A DNA stretch of 64,000 nucleotides, from the NCBI GenBank assembly GCA_039942715.1, contig JBDVBY010000001.1, forward strand, positions 682,001 through 746,000, in the 5' to 3' direction. Shown one piece after another: positions 6,863-14,793 of this stretch. Under the pieces are notes generated by a model, which was not told the origin of the DNA, made no database searches, and worked only from the letters and a program-made list of their open reading frames with translations. The stretch is from JABDJX01 sp039942715. Lineage in GTDB: Bacteria; Pseudomonadota; Alphaproteobacteria; Rhodobacterales; Rhodobacteraceae. Both the position numbers and the translations under genes were made by a program. The first letter of the stretch is position 1; the number at the start of each line of letters is the position of its first letter.

Positions 6863-8386
6863 CTATCCCACGCTTCCTTCAAGTGAAATCGCCACCAACT
6901 GCTGCGCTTCCATCGCGAATTCCATCGGCAGCGCCTGAAGCACTTCCTTACAGAACCCGTTCACAACCAGTGCCACGGCCTCTTCCTCGTCCATCCCGCG
7001 CTGGCGACAATAAAACAGCTGATCGTCATCCACTTTGGATGTCGTCGCCTCATGCTCGACCCGAGACGAGTTATTTTTCACCTCGATATAGGGTACCGTG
7101 TGCGCCCCACAGTCCGAGCCAATCAACAGCGAGTCACACTGGGTGTAATTGCGCGAATTCTTGGCGCGCGGGTGCATAGACACCAACCCACGATAAGTGT
7201 TCTGCGCCTTACCAGCGCTGATCCCTTTCGAGACGATCCGCGACTTGGTGTTCTTGCCAAGGTGGATCATCTTCGTGCCGGTATCGGCCTGCTGCATGTT
7301 GTTGGTGATCGCGATCGAGTAAAACTCGCCCTGACTGTCATCGCCGCGCAAAATACACGACGGATACTTCCACGTCACAGCCGAGCCGGTTTCGACCTGC
7401 GTCCACATCACCTTAGAGCGCGCACCACGACAGTCCGCCCGCTTGGTCACAAAGTTGTAAATGCCGCCCTTGCCGTTCTCATCACCTGGGAACCAATTTT
7501 GCACGGTAGAATACTTGATCTCGGCATCATCCAGCAAAACAAGCTCAACCACAGCAGCATGAAGCTGAGCCGTATCACGTTGCGGCGCGGTACAGCCCTC
7601 TAGGTAGGACACATAAGCCCCCTCATCAGCGATGATCAGCGTGCGCTCAAACTGGCCCGTGTTTTCTGCATTGATGCGGAAGTACGTCGAAAGCTCCATC
7701 GGGCAACGCGTGCCCGGCGGAATGTAAACGAAAGAGCCATCCGAAAACACAGCCGAATTCAATGTCGCATAATAGTTGTCTGACTGCGGAACGACAGAGC
7801 CGATGTATTTCTTCACCAACTCGGGGTGCTCTTTGATCGCCTCTGAGATCGAGCAGAAGATCACGCCTGCCTTGGCCAGTTCCGCCTGAAACGTTGTGCC
7901 AACAGACACAGAGTCGAACACCGCGTCCACAGCAACCTTGCGCCCCTCGGCAGGCGCATTGTCTGCCCCTTCAATACCGGCCAGTATCATCTGCTCTTTC
8001 AGAGGAATCCCAAGCTTTTCGTAAGTGGCCAACAATTTCGGGTCCACCTCGTCCAGTGACTTCGGCTTTTCCTCCATGCTTTTCGGCTTGGCGTAATAAT
8101 ACTGATCCTGAAAATCGATCTTCGGATAATCGACCATTGCCCAATCAGGCTCATCCATCTTCAGCCAACGCGCATAAGCCTCAAGACGCCACTCCAGCAT
8201 CCACTCAGGTTCACCGTTCTTTTCCGAGATCAGGCGCACGATGTCCTCAGACAGACCCTTGGGCGCATATTCCATCTCGATGTCGGTTTCCCAACCGTGC
8301 TTATAGGTGCCCGAAAGCGAGCGCACCGCATCGACCGTCTCCTGATCAACGCCGTCTTTGACCTCTGTGGTGTCCAAAGCTGCCAT
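6863..8386 (-). CDS. sufB: Fe-S cluster assembly protein SufB
   Basis: SufB is the main scaffold subunit of the SufBC2D complex. The 507-residue product shows the conserved N-terminal HGWETDIEMEYAPKGL region, the SVGTTFQAELAKAGVIFCSI and VVPQSDNYYATLNSAVFSDGSFVYIPPG blocks, the polar-helix segment EGCTAPQRDTAQLHAAVVEL, and the C-terminal GSDCGAHTVPYIEV with EHEATTSKVDDDQLFYCRQRG. The length is normal. The start ATG at 8386 follows a GGAAGG ribosome binding site and lies 16 bases after the stop of the NifS-like gene. Downstream is an unusual cassette of six genes before sufC. Confidence 0.97.
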   Translation of the reverse strand: MAALDTTEVKDGVDQETVDAVRSLSGTYKHGWETDIEMEYAPKGLSEDIVRLISEKNGEPEWMLEWRLEAYARWLKMDEPDWAMVDYPKIDFQDQYYYAKPKSMEEKPKSLDEVDPKLLATYEKLGIPLKEQMILAGIEGADNAPAEGRKVAVDAVFDSVSVGTTFQAELAKAGVIFCSISEAIKEHPELVKKYIGSVVPQSDNYYATLNSAVFSDGSFVYIPPGTRCPMELSTYFRINAENTGQFERTLIIADEGAYVSYLEGCTAPQRDTAQLHAAVVELVLLDDAEIKYSTVQNWFPGDENGKGGIYNFVTKRADCRGARSKVMWTQVETGSAVTWKYPSCILRGDDSQGEFYSIAITNNMQQADTGTKMIHLGKNTKSRIVSKGISAGKAQNTYRGLVSMHPRAKNSRNYTQCDSLLIGSDCGAHTVPYIEVKNNSSRVEHEATTSKVDDDQLFYCRQRGMDEEEAVALVVNGFCKEVLQALPMEFAMEAQQLVAISLEGSVG

Positions 8387-8402
8387 CTAATCGCTTCCTT
8401 CC

Positions 8403-9461
8403 TCACGCCGCCCGGGCGCGAAACTTCTTTTCCTGTGCGAGCCAAGCTTCTGCAAAGCCCAGCACATCATTCTCAGTCGTTGTTGGCCCCAATGAGACGC
8501 GCACCGCGCTCTCAGCTGCCTGATCGTCCAACCCCATCGCGCGCAGCACGCGAGGCACCTTTACCTTGCCCGATGAACAGGCCGACCCAGCGGATATCGC
8601 GTACCCGGCCAAGTCCATCTGCATCACCTGCGTCTCGCCCTTCCAGCCCGGTGTCGCAAAACACGAGGTGTTGGGCAGGCGTGTCGCGGCTTTCCCGACA
8701 AAAATAGTCTCTTTTGCGCCAGCCGCCAGTGCTGTTTCTAGAATATTTCTAAGTTTCTCGACTTCATCCCAGCGTCCATCGGCTAAATCGCGCCCAGCGG
8801 CGGCGCACGCAGCGCCGAAACCGGCAATGGCTGCGACGTTTTCGGTGCCAGAGCGACGGCCAAGCTCTTGACCTCCGCCAAGCTGCAACGCGCCAACATC
8901 CAAGCCGGTTTTCACAATCAGCGCACCAACACCCTTTGGACCGCCAAGCTTATGCGCCGAGAGTATCGCAAGATCAGCGCCCGACCAGTGAAAGCTCCAA
9001 GACACACGCCCCACAGCCTGCACCACATCCAAAAGCAGGACCTCACCCGCAAGCCCGCCGTGCCGCCATTGCTCATCGTCGCCGCGCACAGGCTCGGTGA
9101 TCAAGCCGGTTTCAGAGTTCGCCAGTCCCAGCGCCAAAACGCGCGCGCCTTCACCGCGCGCACGTTTATGCGCAAACACACAATCATGCGCCGTCTCGTC
9201 TACACAAACCTCACCGCTTAAATTGCGCAAAACACCCGCCGCCTCGGTCGCCCCAGAAGTAAACACCACCTCCGCAGTATTACACCCCACAAGCTCCGCC
9301 ACCTGCGCGCGCGCGCGCTCAACAATCCCGCGCACCGCGCGCCCCTCTGCATGTACAGAAGACGGGTTGCCAGCGTGCTCCATCGCAAGGATCAACGCAT
9401 CCCGCGCCTGAACCCGCAAAGGCGCGGTCGCGTTCCAATCCAGATACACGCGCCCGCTCAT
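8403..9461 (-). CDS. NifS/IscS-like cysteine desulfurase
   Basis: Class-V aminotransferase fold cysteine desulfurase, 352 residues, PLP-dependent. The start MSGRVYLDWNATAPL matches the NifS/IscS N-terminal block; the PLP lysine is in LSAHKLGGPKGVG and the catalytic cysteine loop is AISAGSACSSGK, the class I type. It is somewhat shorter than E. coli IscS (404). The frame extends to 9548, but the ATG at 9461 gives the canonical N-terminus. It lies between iscR and sufB, so this operon encodes two cysteine desulfurases, this class I enzyme and SufS. A repeat element (9471-9512) fills the leader immediately upstream. Confidence 0.9.
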   Translation of the reverse strand: MSGRVYLDWNATAPLRVQARDALILAMEHAGNPSSVHAEGRAVRGIVERARAQVAELVGCNTAEVVFTSGATEAAGVLRNLSGEVCVDETAHDCVFAHKRARGEGARVLALGLANSETGLITEPVRGDDEQWRHGGLAGEVLLLDVVQAVGRVSWSFHWSGADLAILSAHKLGGPKGVGALIVKTGLDVGALQLGGGQELGRRSGTENVAAIAGFGAACAAAGRDLADGRWDEVEKLRNILETALAAGAKETIFVGKAATRLPNTSCFATPGWKGETQVMQMDLAGYAISAGSACSSGKVKVPRVLRAMGLDDQAAESAVRVSLGPTTTENDVLGFAEAWLAQEKKFRARAA

Positions 9462-9470
9462 GCCACGTTC

Positions 9471-9512
9471 TTCTTGGCAAAAATATCCCGGGGGTGTGGG
9501 GGCAGAGCCCCC
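9471..9512 (+). repeat. dispersed hairpin repeat, copy A
   Basis: The left half reads TTCTTGGCAAAAATATCC, followed by a G-run and a perfect hairpin with arms GGGGGC and GCCCCC around AGA. The left half is shared with the copy at 46145-46185. It lies between iscR and the NifS-like gene, just before the latter's start, so in the transcript the hairpin precedes the ribosome binding region. Similar elements are scattered in Rhodobacterales genomes, as I recall. Confidence 0.7.
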
Positions 9513-9560
9513 AGTTTGGGCGGCGTCCGCAGGGACGACGCAAAACAAAGACCAAAAACC

Positions 9561-10022
9561 TCAAACATCATCGACAATCTCAAACAACTCAGGCACCGCC
9601 GGACAGGGTGCCAACTCGTTTTGAACGATGTCTGATAGCCGCGTCTGATGCAGGAACACGTAAACATGTGCCGACATCCCCTCCCACAGCCGATTGGTCA
9701 ACGACTGCGCCTTGGACCCGGACGCAGCCCCAGAAGCCCCTGCTCCGGTGTGCATCGCACTCACCGTTTCATCGACCGCTTCGAGAATGTCACTTACGCG
9801 CACATCATTGGGCGCACGCGCCAGGCGATAGCCCCCACCGGGACCACGCACGCTTTCCACCAATCCAGCCCGGCGCAGCTTCACGAACAACTGCTCCAGA
9901 TAGGGCAGCGATATATCCTGCCGTTTGGAAATCTCGGCCAACGACAAAAGCGCATCGCCCCGCGTCATCGCCAGATCCACCAGCGCAACCATCGCATATC
10001 GCCCTTTGGTGCTCAGTTTCAT
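9561..10022 (-). CDS. iscR: Rrf2-family regulator IscR (single-cysteine type)
   Basis: Transcription regulator of the Rrf2 family, 153 residues, expected to sense Fe-S status and control the downstream nifS-suf operon. The winged-helix part is MKLSTKGRYAMVALVDLA, with LAEISKRQDISLPYLEQLFVKLRRAGLVES and RGPGGGYRLA. In E. coli IscR three cysteines hold the [2Fe-2S] cluster; here that loop is TGAGASGAASGSKAQ and has none. The only cysteine is C140 in APCPAVPEL. This fits the unusual single-cysteine IscR described in Rhodobacter sphaeroides. The start at 10022 gives the canonical N-terminus. First gene of the operon. Confidence 0.93.
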   Translation of the reverse strand: MKLSTKGRYAMVALVDLAMTRGDALLSLAEISKRQDISLPYLEQLFVKLRRAGLVESVRGPGGGYRLARAPNDVRVSDILEAVDETVSAMHTGAGASGAASGSKAQSLTNRLWEGMSAHVYVFLHQTRLSDIVQNELAPCPAVPELFEIVDDV

Positions 10023-10100
10023 GCAACCCGCCCTAAAAGATTGACCTTTTCGCCCATGCACCTTACCCCTCCCTCGACCCGTGGGATGAGAAGCCGCATT

Positions 10101-10121
10101 ACTTTAGAACGTTTCTAAAGT
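10101..10121. promoter_or_regulatory. perfect Irr-box (ICE)-like palindrome
   Basis: Inverted repeat with arms ACTTTAGAA and TTCTAAAGT around CGT. It contains TTTAGAA-N3-TTCTAAA, the iron control element bound by the iron regulator Irr in alphaproteobacteria. It lies about 80 bases upstream of iscR and 70 bases upstream of the divergent hydrolase gene, overlapping the predicted -10 of the iscR promoter. The sequence match is direct; binding by Irr is inferred. Confidence 0.8.
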
Positions 10122-10140
10122 ACCTGACGAAAGTCGTCAA
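10112..10140 (-). promoter_or_regulatory. predicted iscR-suf promoter
   Basis: On the minus strand a TTGACG -35 (10140-10135) and a TAGAAA -10-like hexamer (10117-10112) are 17 bases apart. The -35 overlaps the 10125-10139 palindrome and the -10 overlaps the ICE palindrome, a layout suited to repression by both regulators. The leader would be about 80 bases. The assignment rests on hexamer similarity only. Confidence 0.45.
10125..10139. promoter_or_regulatory. second palindrome, candidate IscR operator
   Basis: Perfect inverted repeat TGACGA-AAG-TCGTCA four bases from the ICE palindrome and overlapping the predicted -35 of the iscR promoter. Placement suits autoregulation by IscR, but I cannot confirm that the sequence matches the Rhodobacterales IscR motif. 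Confidence 0.45.
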
Positions 10141-10191
10141 GAAATGCCTGAGGCAACTTCCCTAAGCGGACAAGAATAAAAAGGTAAGTAT

Positions 10192-10845
10192 ATGCCCGAA
10201 GTCATTTTTCCCGGCCCAGAGGGTCGCCTAGAAGGTCGCTACCACCCGCAGCGCACCAAAGACGCACCGATTGCGATCATCCTGCACCCGCATCCACAGT
10301 TTGGCGGTACGATGAACAACCGCGTGGTCTATAATCTGCACTACGCGTTCCATAACATGGGCTTTAACGTATTGCGGTTCAATTTCCGCGGTGTTGGGCG
10401 TTCGCAGGGCGAGTACGATCAGGGGATCGGCGAGCTGTCAGATGCAGCCTCCGCGCTGGATTACCTGCAATCGATGAACCAGAACGCCAAGCACTGCTGG
10501 GTCGCCGGGTTCTCGTTTGGGGCATGGATCGGCATGCAATTGCTGATGCGCCGTCCCGAGATCACTGGTTTTATCAGCGTCTCGCCCCCGGCCAACATGT
10601 ACGACTTTTCGTTCCTCGCGCCCTGCCCGTCTTCGGGTCTGGTGATCAACGGCACCGGCGACCGCGTCGCTCCGCCACGCGACACGCACACTCTGGTCGA
10701 AAAGCTACACGAGCAAAAAGGCATCACCGTAACCCATACCGAGATTGAAGGCGCCGGGCACTTCTTTGAAGACCCGCACATGGAAGACATGATCGGCAAT
10801 GTGACCACCTACGTGGAACGCCGCCTGACGGAAACAACACGCTAA
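10192..10845 (+). CDS. alpha/beta hydrolase
   Basis: A 217-residue cytoplasmic alpha/beta hydrolase of the small, widespread family with the HPHPQFGGTMNN motif near the N-terminus. The nucleophile elbow is GFSFGAW, with the acid in TGDRVAPP and the histidine in GAGHFF, so the catalytic triad is complete. The substrate is unknown. An AAGG ribosome binding site precedes the ATG. The gene is divergent from iscR and shares its upstream region with the Irr-box and second palindrome, so iron control is possible but unproven. A strong bidirectional terminator follows. Confidence 0.85.
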   Translation: MPEVIFPGPEGRLEGRYHPQRTKDAPIAIILHPHPQFGGTMNNRVVYNLHYAFHNMGFNVLRFNFRGVGRSQGEYDQGIGELSDAASALDYLQSMNQNAKHCWVAGFSFGAWIGMQLLMRRPEITGFISVSPPANMYDFSFLAPCPSSGLVINGTGDRVAPPRDTHTLVEKLHEQKGITVTHTEIEGAGHFFEDPHMEDMIGNVTTYVERRLTETTR

Positions 10846-10870
10846 ACTTGGCGACTATCGAATAAAATAA

Positions 10871-10905
10871 GGCCCGGATGTCTGATCATCCGGGCCTTTC
10901 TTTTT
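10871..10905. terminator. bidirectional rho-independent terminator
   Basis: Ten-base perfect stem GGCCCGGATG/CATCCGGGCC with a six-base loop, followed by a T-rich tract on the plus strand; an A-rich tract on the left gives a T-tract for the minus strand. It separates the hydrolase gene from the convergent M48 protease gene. Confidence 0.9.
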
Positions 10906-10916
10906 CAAAACTTAGG

Positions 10917-11627
10917 TTACCGCACCGCGTTGCGCACGGTTTGAATGCGATCCCCGTTGGGCGGGTGCGTGCCAAGGAACTGATCACCGGGGTCAGCCGC
11001 GTCTTGGAAGTAAAGCACACCGCGCAATGGGTTATAGCCCGAGCGCTGTGCAATCTGTGCGCCCAGACTGTCCGCTTCAAGCTCAAAGCCTTTGGAGTAC
11101 CGTCGCGCCCCCACGGTGCCACCAATATTTGTTGCAGTTTCAACTCCTGCCGTATCCAATCCAATGGCCGATCCCAAAATCGCCCCGAGGATTGCGCCGG
11201 TCTGTGCTGAACTTTGAGTCTGCTCGATATGCCCGCGAATATGGTGCGCCGCCTCATGGGCAAGTGCGAAGGCCAGCTCATCCCGGTTTTTCATCTCGCG
11301 GAACAACGCAGGAGTAAAGGCAATCAGCGGACGCCCAGATTTTTCGTAGGTCTGGTAAGCATTCGGCGGCAATCCACGACGATCATCAATGGTAATGCGG
11401 AAATCACAGTTGCGCTGCGGGCTCATCGCGCGGCAGGCGCGCTCCGCCACAGGCTCAACCCGGCGCACAACCGAACGGAAATCAGCGACCGTTTGCGGCC
11501 CGCCTGTACGGGTGACGGTTTGCGTCGGTTGCGCGGGCGCAGATGACGGTGAAGACGATGGCTGCTGAACGCTCACATCACAGGATGCGAAGACAAGAAA
11601 CGATAGAACGGCAATGCTGCGGCGCAT
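10917..11627 (-). CDS. M48 family metalloprotease, putative lipoprotein
   Basis: A 236-residue zinc protease of the M48 (Ste24/HtpX-like, BepA/LoiP-like) family. The zinc motif is HEAAHHIRGH, and a downstream glutamate lies in FELEADSLGAQIA. The N-terminus MRRSIAVLSFLVFASCD resembles a lipoprotein signal with the modified cysteine at residue 16, so the enzyme is probably periplasmic and membrane-anchored, with a role in envelope protein quality control. Between signal and catalytic domain is a Pro/Ser/Gln-rich linker (QQPSSSPSSAPAQPT). A glycine-rich AILGAILGSAIGLD segment follows the zinc motif, as is common in the family. Confidence 0.88.
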   Translation of the reverse strand: MRRSIAVLSFLVFASCDVSVQQPSSSPSSAPAQPTQTVTRTGGPQTVADFRSVVRRVEPVAERACRAMSPQRNCDFRITIDDRRGLPPNAYQTYEKSGRPLIAFTPALFREMKNRDELAFALAHEAAHHIRGHIEQTQSSAQTGAILGAILGSAIGLDTAGVETATNIGGTVGARRYSKGFELEADSLGAQIAQRSGYNPLRGVLYFQDAADPGDQFLGTHPPNGDRIQTVRNAVR

Positions 11628-11749
11628 GTTGAGGCGACTCCTTGATAGCTTGCGTGAAGCCTAGCAGGTTTGAGGGCGGCATCAATTCTTGACCCGGCAA
11701 GCTATCGCCAAGGGTTGCACACACGCCCACATGCCCCCACGTTAGGTCT

Positions 11750-11983
11750 ATGTTTACAATTGAGCACGATTTTGACGCGACTGTTGTCACCTTGATTGAT
11801 GAGGCCGCGGCACACCGCCAAGAAGACATCACCATCAATGCGTTCGAGGATTGCGTGGTGATCGAACAGATCAACCCGCGCACCGAAGAGATGCAAAAGA
11901 TCACGCTATCCTTGGCGCAACTGGCCGATCTTACAGCGTCGCTAAACCTGCCCGAGGGCGTTTACACGCGCTCAAAGGAGTAG
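11750..11983 (+). CDS. small conserved hypothetical protein
   Basis: A 77-residue soluble acidic protein (MFTIEHDFDATVVTLIDEAA start). No domain or motif was recognised; strand and helix alternation suggests a compact alpha/beta fold. It stands alone on the plus strand between two minus-strand genes, which supports it being a real gene together with good codon use. No clear Shine-Dalgarno is visible. Function unknown. Confidence 0.65.
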   Translation: MFTIEHDFDATVVTLIDEAAAHRQEDITINAFEDCVVIEQINPRTEEMQKITLSLAQLADLTASLNLPEGVYTRSKE

Positions 11984-12021
11984 AGGAGGAGCGACACGGG
12001 AGCGTATTGATGCGCTGACGT

Positions 12022-12037
12022 GTAGAGCGCGCTCTAC
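12022..12037. terminator. palindrome between convergent genes
   Basis: A 16-base perfect palindrome with arms GTAGAGCG and CGCTCTAC that overlaps the stop codon of the Sua5/TsaC gene. It may act as a terminator stem for the convergent pair, but no T-tract follows on either strand. Confidence 0.35.
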
Positions 12038-12969
12038 CCCCTAGGCGCCGCAGCCCGCTTCAACCGATCATTGATCGCGCGCCCCAAACCTTCATCAGGG
12101 ATCGGCGCAATGGCAAGCCGCGTCACGCCCCGCGCGTCCGCTTGGTGTAAAGCGGCATATAAAGTGGCGGCAGCCTCAATCAGATCGCCGGTCTTTGACA
12201 GCGTGATATCGCCGGCAACCTCACCGAATCCAATCAGAAATTCCCCCTTCTTGGCCTCGGTTGCCTCCAAGCGCACCGTCGCCACTGGCGCGTAGTGTGA
12301 GGCCAACTGCCCCGGTGCTGTTGGAGCGGTCTCAGACCCGGCCTCAACTTTCAGCGCCAAGTCGGACACATACGCCCCCTCGCGCAGCAGGTTTGGCTGA
12401 TCCCCTAAAAACCCGATGATTGTTGACTCTATGCCTGCGGGCGTCGCGCCTCCGTCCAATACAGCGTCGATCCGCCCATCCAGTCCGCCCAAGACATGCG
12501 CAGCAGTTGTCGGACTGATCCGCCCTGATGGGTTGGCCGATGGCGCAGCGACAGGTCCGCCAAAGGCGCGCAGCACCTTCAAGGCGATCTGCGAGCGTGG
12601 AACACGCAAAGCCACACTGTCTTGACCCGCTGTCACAAGTTCTGACAAGCCCGTTTCAATGCGCAACGGCACTACCAGCGTCAGCGCCTCTGGCCAGCCA
12701 TCTCGAACCAGCGAAAGTGCTGCCTCCGAGAACACCCCAAAGCGCTGCGCCATCTTCAAATCTGACACATGCACAATCAGCGGATTGAACGCAGGTCGCC
12801 CCTTGGCCTCGAACACACGCGCAACAGCACGCCCGTCACAGGCATCCGCGCCAAGCCCGTAAACCGTCTCGGTTGGAAAGGCGACCAGCCCACCATTGCG
12901 CAAGATTTGGGCAGCCGCGGCCACTCCTTGCGCATCTGCGCTTAGCCGTTTGGTATGACGTGTAGCCAT
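12034..12969 (-). CDS. L-threonylcarbamoyladenylate synthase (Sua5/TsaC)
   Basis: Makes threonylcarbamoyl-AMP from threonine, bicarbonate and ATP for the t6A modification of ANN-decoding tRNAs. The 311-residue product is the long Sua5 form: an N-terminal YrdC domain with GGLVAFPTETVYGLGADA and KGRPAFNPLIVHV, the APSANPSGRISPTTAAHV signature, and a C-terminal Sua5 domain (LREGAYV, PGQLASHYAPVATV). The ATG at 12969 is chosen over the longer frame to 13029 because MATRHTKRLSADAQGV begins just before the domain. It is divergent from the acyl-CoA dehydrogenase gene. Confidence 0.93.
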   Translation of the reverse strand: MATRHTKRLSADAQGVAAAAQILRNGGLVAFPTETVYGLGADACDGRAVARVFEAKGRPAFNPLIVHVSDLKMAQRFGVFSEAALSLVRDGWPEALTLVVPLRIETGLSELVTAGQDSVALRVPRSQIALKVLRAFGGPVAAPSANPSGRISPTTAAHVLGGLDGRIDAVLDGGATPAGIESTIIGFLGDQPNLLREGAYVSDLALKVEAGSETAPTAPGQLASHYAPVATVRLEATEAKKGEFLIGFGEVAGDITLSKTGDLIEAAATLYAALHQADARGVTRLAIAPIPDEGLGRAINDRLKRAAAPRG

Positions 12970-13086
12970 ATGCTCGTGACGCTGCGTTTGGCTTGCGGCG
13001 TCTGATCTCCGTTGCAAAAGTTGAGGCAACGGTTAGCTGGGGTCGTCCTGCTTGCCAAGTATCAAGTATGAAGAGGAGCGCACCGC

Positions 13087-14793
13087 ATGGCTTATGCATC
13101 GCCAATCAACGACATGCAGTTTTTGCTGGATCAAGTGTTGGGCTTCTCCAAGGTGAGCGAAACAGACACTTTCGCCGAAGCCACGCCCGAAACCGTCGAG
13201 GCGATCCTGACCGAAGCGGGACGTTTGTGTGACGAAGTGATTGCCCCGCTTAACCGCAACGGCGATCTGCACCCTGCCCGGCTTGAAAACGGCGTTGTGC
13301 GCACGTCTCCGGGATTTGCCGATGGTTTCAAAGCTATCGCTGAAGGCGGATGGCTGGGCGTTACAGCAAATCCTGAGTATGGCGGCATGGGCCTGCCCAC
13401 TGCTTTAGGAACCGCGATCAACGACATGATGTCGGGCGCGTGCATTTCCCTGCAACTGAACCCAACGCTGACTTTGGGTCAGATCGAGGCGCTGGAAGCC
13501 CACGGATCAGAGGCTTTAAAAACCCTCTACTTGCCCAAACTCATCTCCGGCGAATGGTCCGGCACAATGAACCTGACCGAACCCCAAGCCGGGAGTGATG
13601 TTGGCGCGTTGCGCTCAAAGGCCGAACCTCAGAGTGACGGCACATATAAGATCAGCGGTCAGAAGATTTACATCTCTTGGGCCGACGCAGATTTCATGGA
13701 CAACATTTGTCATCTGGTGCTGGCGCGCCTGCCCGATGGCGTGCCGGGCACCAAAGGGATCAGCCTGTTCCTTGTGCCAAAGTTCATTCCCGACGAGCAA
13801 GGCAATCCGGGCGCGCGCAACGATCTGCGCGTTGTTTCGTTAGAGCACAAGATGGGCCTGCACGGCTCACCCACGGCAGTAATGGAATACGACGGTGCAA
13901 CGGGTTGGCTTGTGGGCGAAGAACATGCCGGAATGGCTGCAATGTTCACGATGATGAACAACGCACGCCTTGTTGTGGGCGCGCAAGGCATCGGCGTCGC
14001 CGAAGCCGCGTTTCAACACGCGCTGGCCTATGCCGTGGATCGCAAGCAAGGCGCTGCACCGCGCAGTGGCGCGATTGTCGAGCATGCCGATGTACGCCGG
14101 ATGCTGACGCACATGAAGGCCGATATTTTCGCCGCCCGCGCCATTGCGCTGGATTGCGCGATCTCGCTTGATATGGGCAAAGCCACCGAGCACGACGACT
14201 GGCACGCGCGCGCCGCCCTACTCACCCCGATTGCCAAAGCATTTGGTACGGACGTGGGCATTCAGGTCGCAGACACGGGCATTCAAGTGCACGGTGGTAT
14301 GGGTTTCGTCGAAGAAACAGGCGCCGCGCAATTTGCCCGCGATGTGCGGGTCACGGCAATTTATGAAGGCACCAACGGGATTCAGGCGATGGACCTTGTG
14401 GCGCGCAAGATGATGGACGGAGGCGATGCGGCCTATCGTTTGCTGGACGAAGTTGAAGCCGAAGCCGAAGAAGCCCGCGCGCGCTTGCCCGAGTTAGCCG
14501 AAGCGGTGTGGGGTGCGGCGGAATCCTTGCGCGAAGGGACCGAGTGGCTGGTTTCCCAAGACATGTCCGAACGCTTTAGTGGTGCAACGCCTTACCTGCG
14601 CGCCTTTGCCCGCGTGCTTGGGGCGCACTATCATTTGAAGGCAGCAATGTCTGAGACCGAGACAGGTCCGCGCACGGCATTGGCACGCTTCTACATCACC
14701 CGGCTTTTGCCCGAACATGCAGCACTGCTCGCAGCGGTGCGCGTTGGCGGCGACGGCCTGTTTGATCTCTCCCCCGACGATCTGGCGGCTTGA
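13087..14793 (+). CDS. acyl-CoA dehydrogenase, DmdC-like
   Basis: FAD-dependent acyl-CoA dehydrogenase of 568 residues with the extra C-terminal domain typical of the DmdC group (3-methylmercaptopropionyl-CoA dehydrogenase of DMSP demethylation) and related long-chain types. Blocks seen include GGWLGVTANPEYGGMGLP, the FAD-binding TMNLTEPQAGSDVGALR, and QVHGGMGFVEETGAAQFARDVR with the following YEGTNGIQAMDL. The start follows an AGGAG Shine-Dalgarno. Roseobacters carry several paralogues, so DMSP use is possible but not shown; dmdB and dmdD are not in the window. It is coupled to the MBL hydrolase downstream. Confidence 0.9.
   Translation: MAYASPINDMQFLLDQVLGFSKVSETDTFAEATPETVEAILTEAGRLCDEVIAPLNRNGDLHPARLENGVVRTSPGFADGFKAIAEGGWLGVTANPEYGGMGLPTALGTAINDMMSGACISLQLNPTLTLGQIEALEAHGSEALKTLYLPKLISGEWSGTMNLTEPQAGSDVGALRSKAEPQSDGTYKISGQKIYISWADADFMDNICHLVLARLPDGVPGTKGISLFLVPKFIPDEQGNPGARNDLRVVSLEHKMGLHGSPTAVMEYDGATGWLVGEEHAGMAAMFTMMNNARLVVGAQGIGVAEAAFQHALAYAVDRKQGAAPRSGAIVEHADVRRMLTHMKADIFAARAIALDCAISLDMGKATEHDDWHARAALLTPIAKAFGTDVGIQVADTGIQVHGGMGFVEETGAAQFARDVRVTAIYEGTNGIQAMDLVARKMMDGGDAAYRLLDEVEAEAEEARARLPELAEAVWGAAESLREGTEWLVSQDMSERFSGATPYLRAFARVLGAHYHLKAAMSETETGPRTALARFYITRLLPEHAALLAAVRVGGDGLFDLSPDDLAA

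Noticed and set aside
8737..8753. ICE-like sequence on the minus strand inside the NifS-like gene
   Set aside because: Matches twelve of fourteen positions but lies deep inside a coding region; probably chance.
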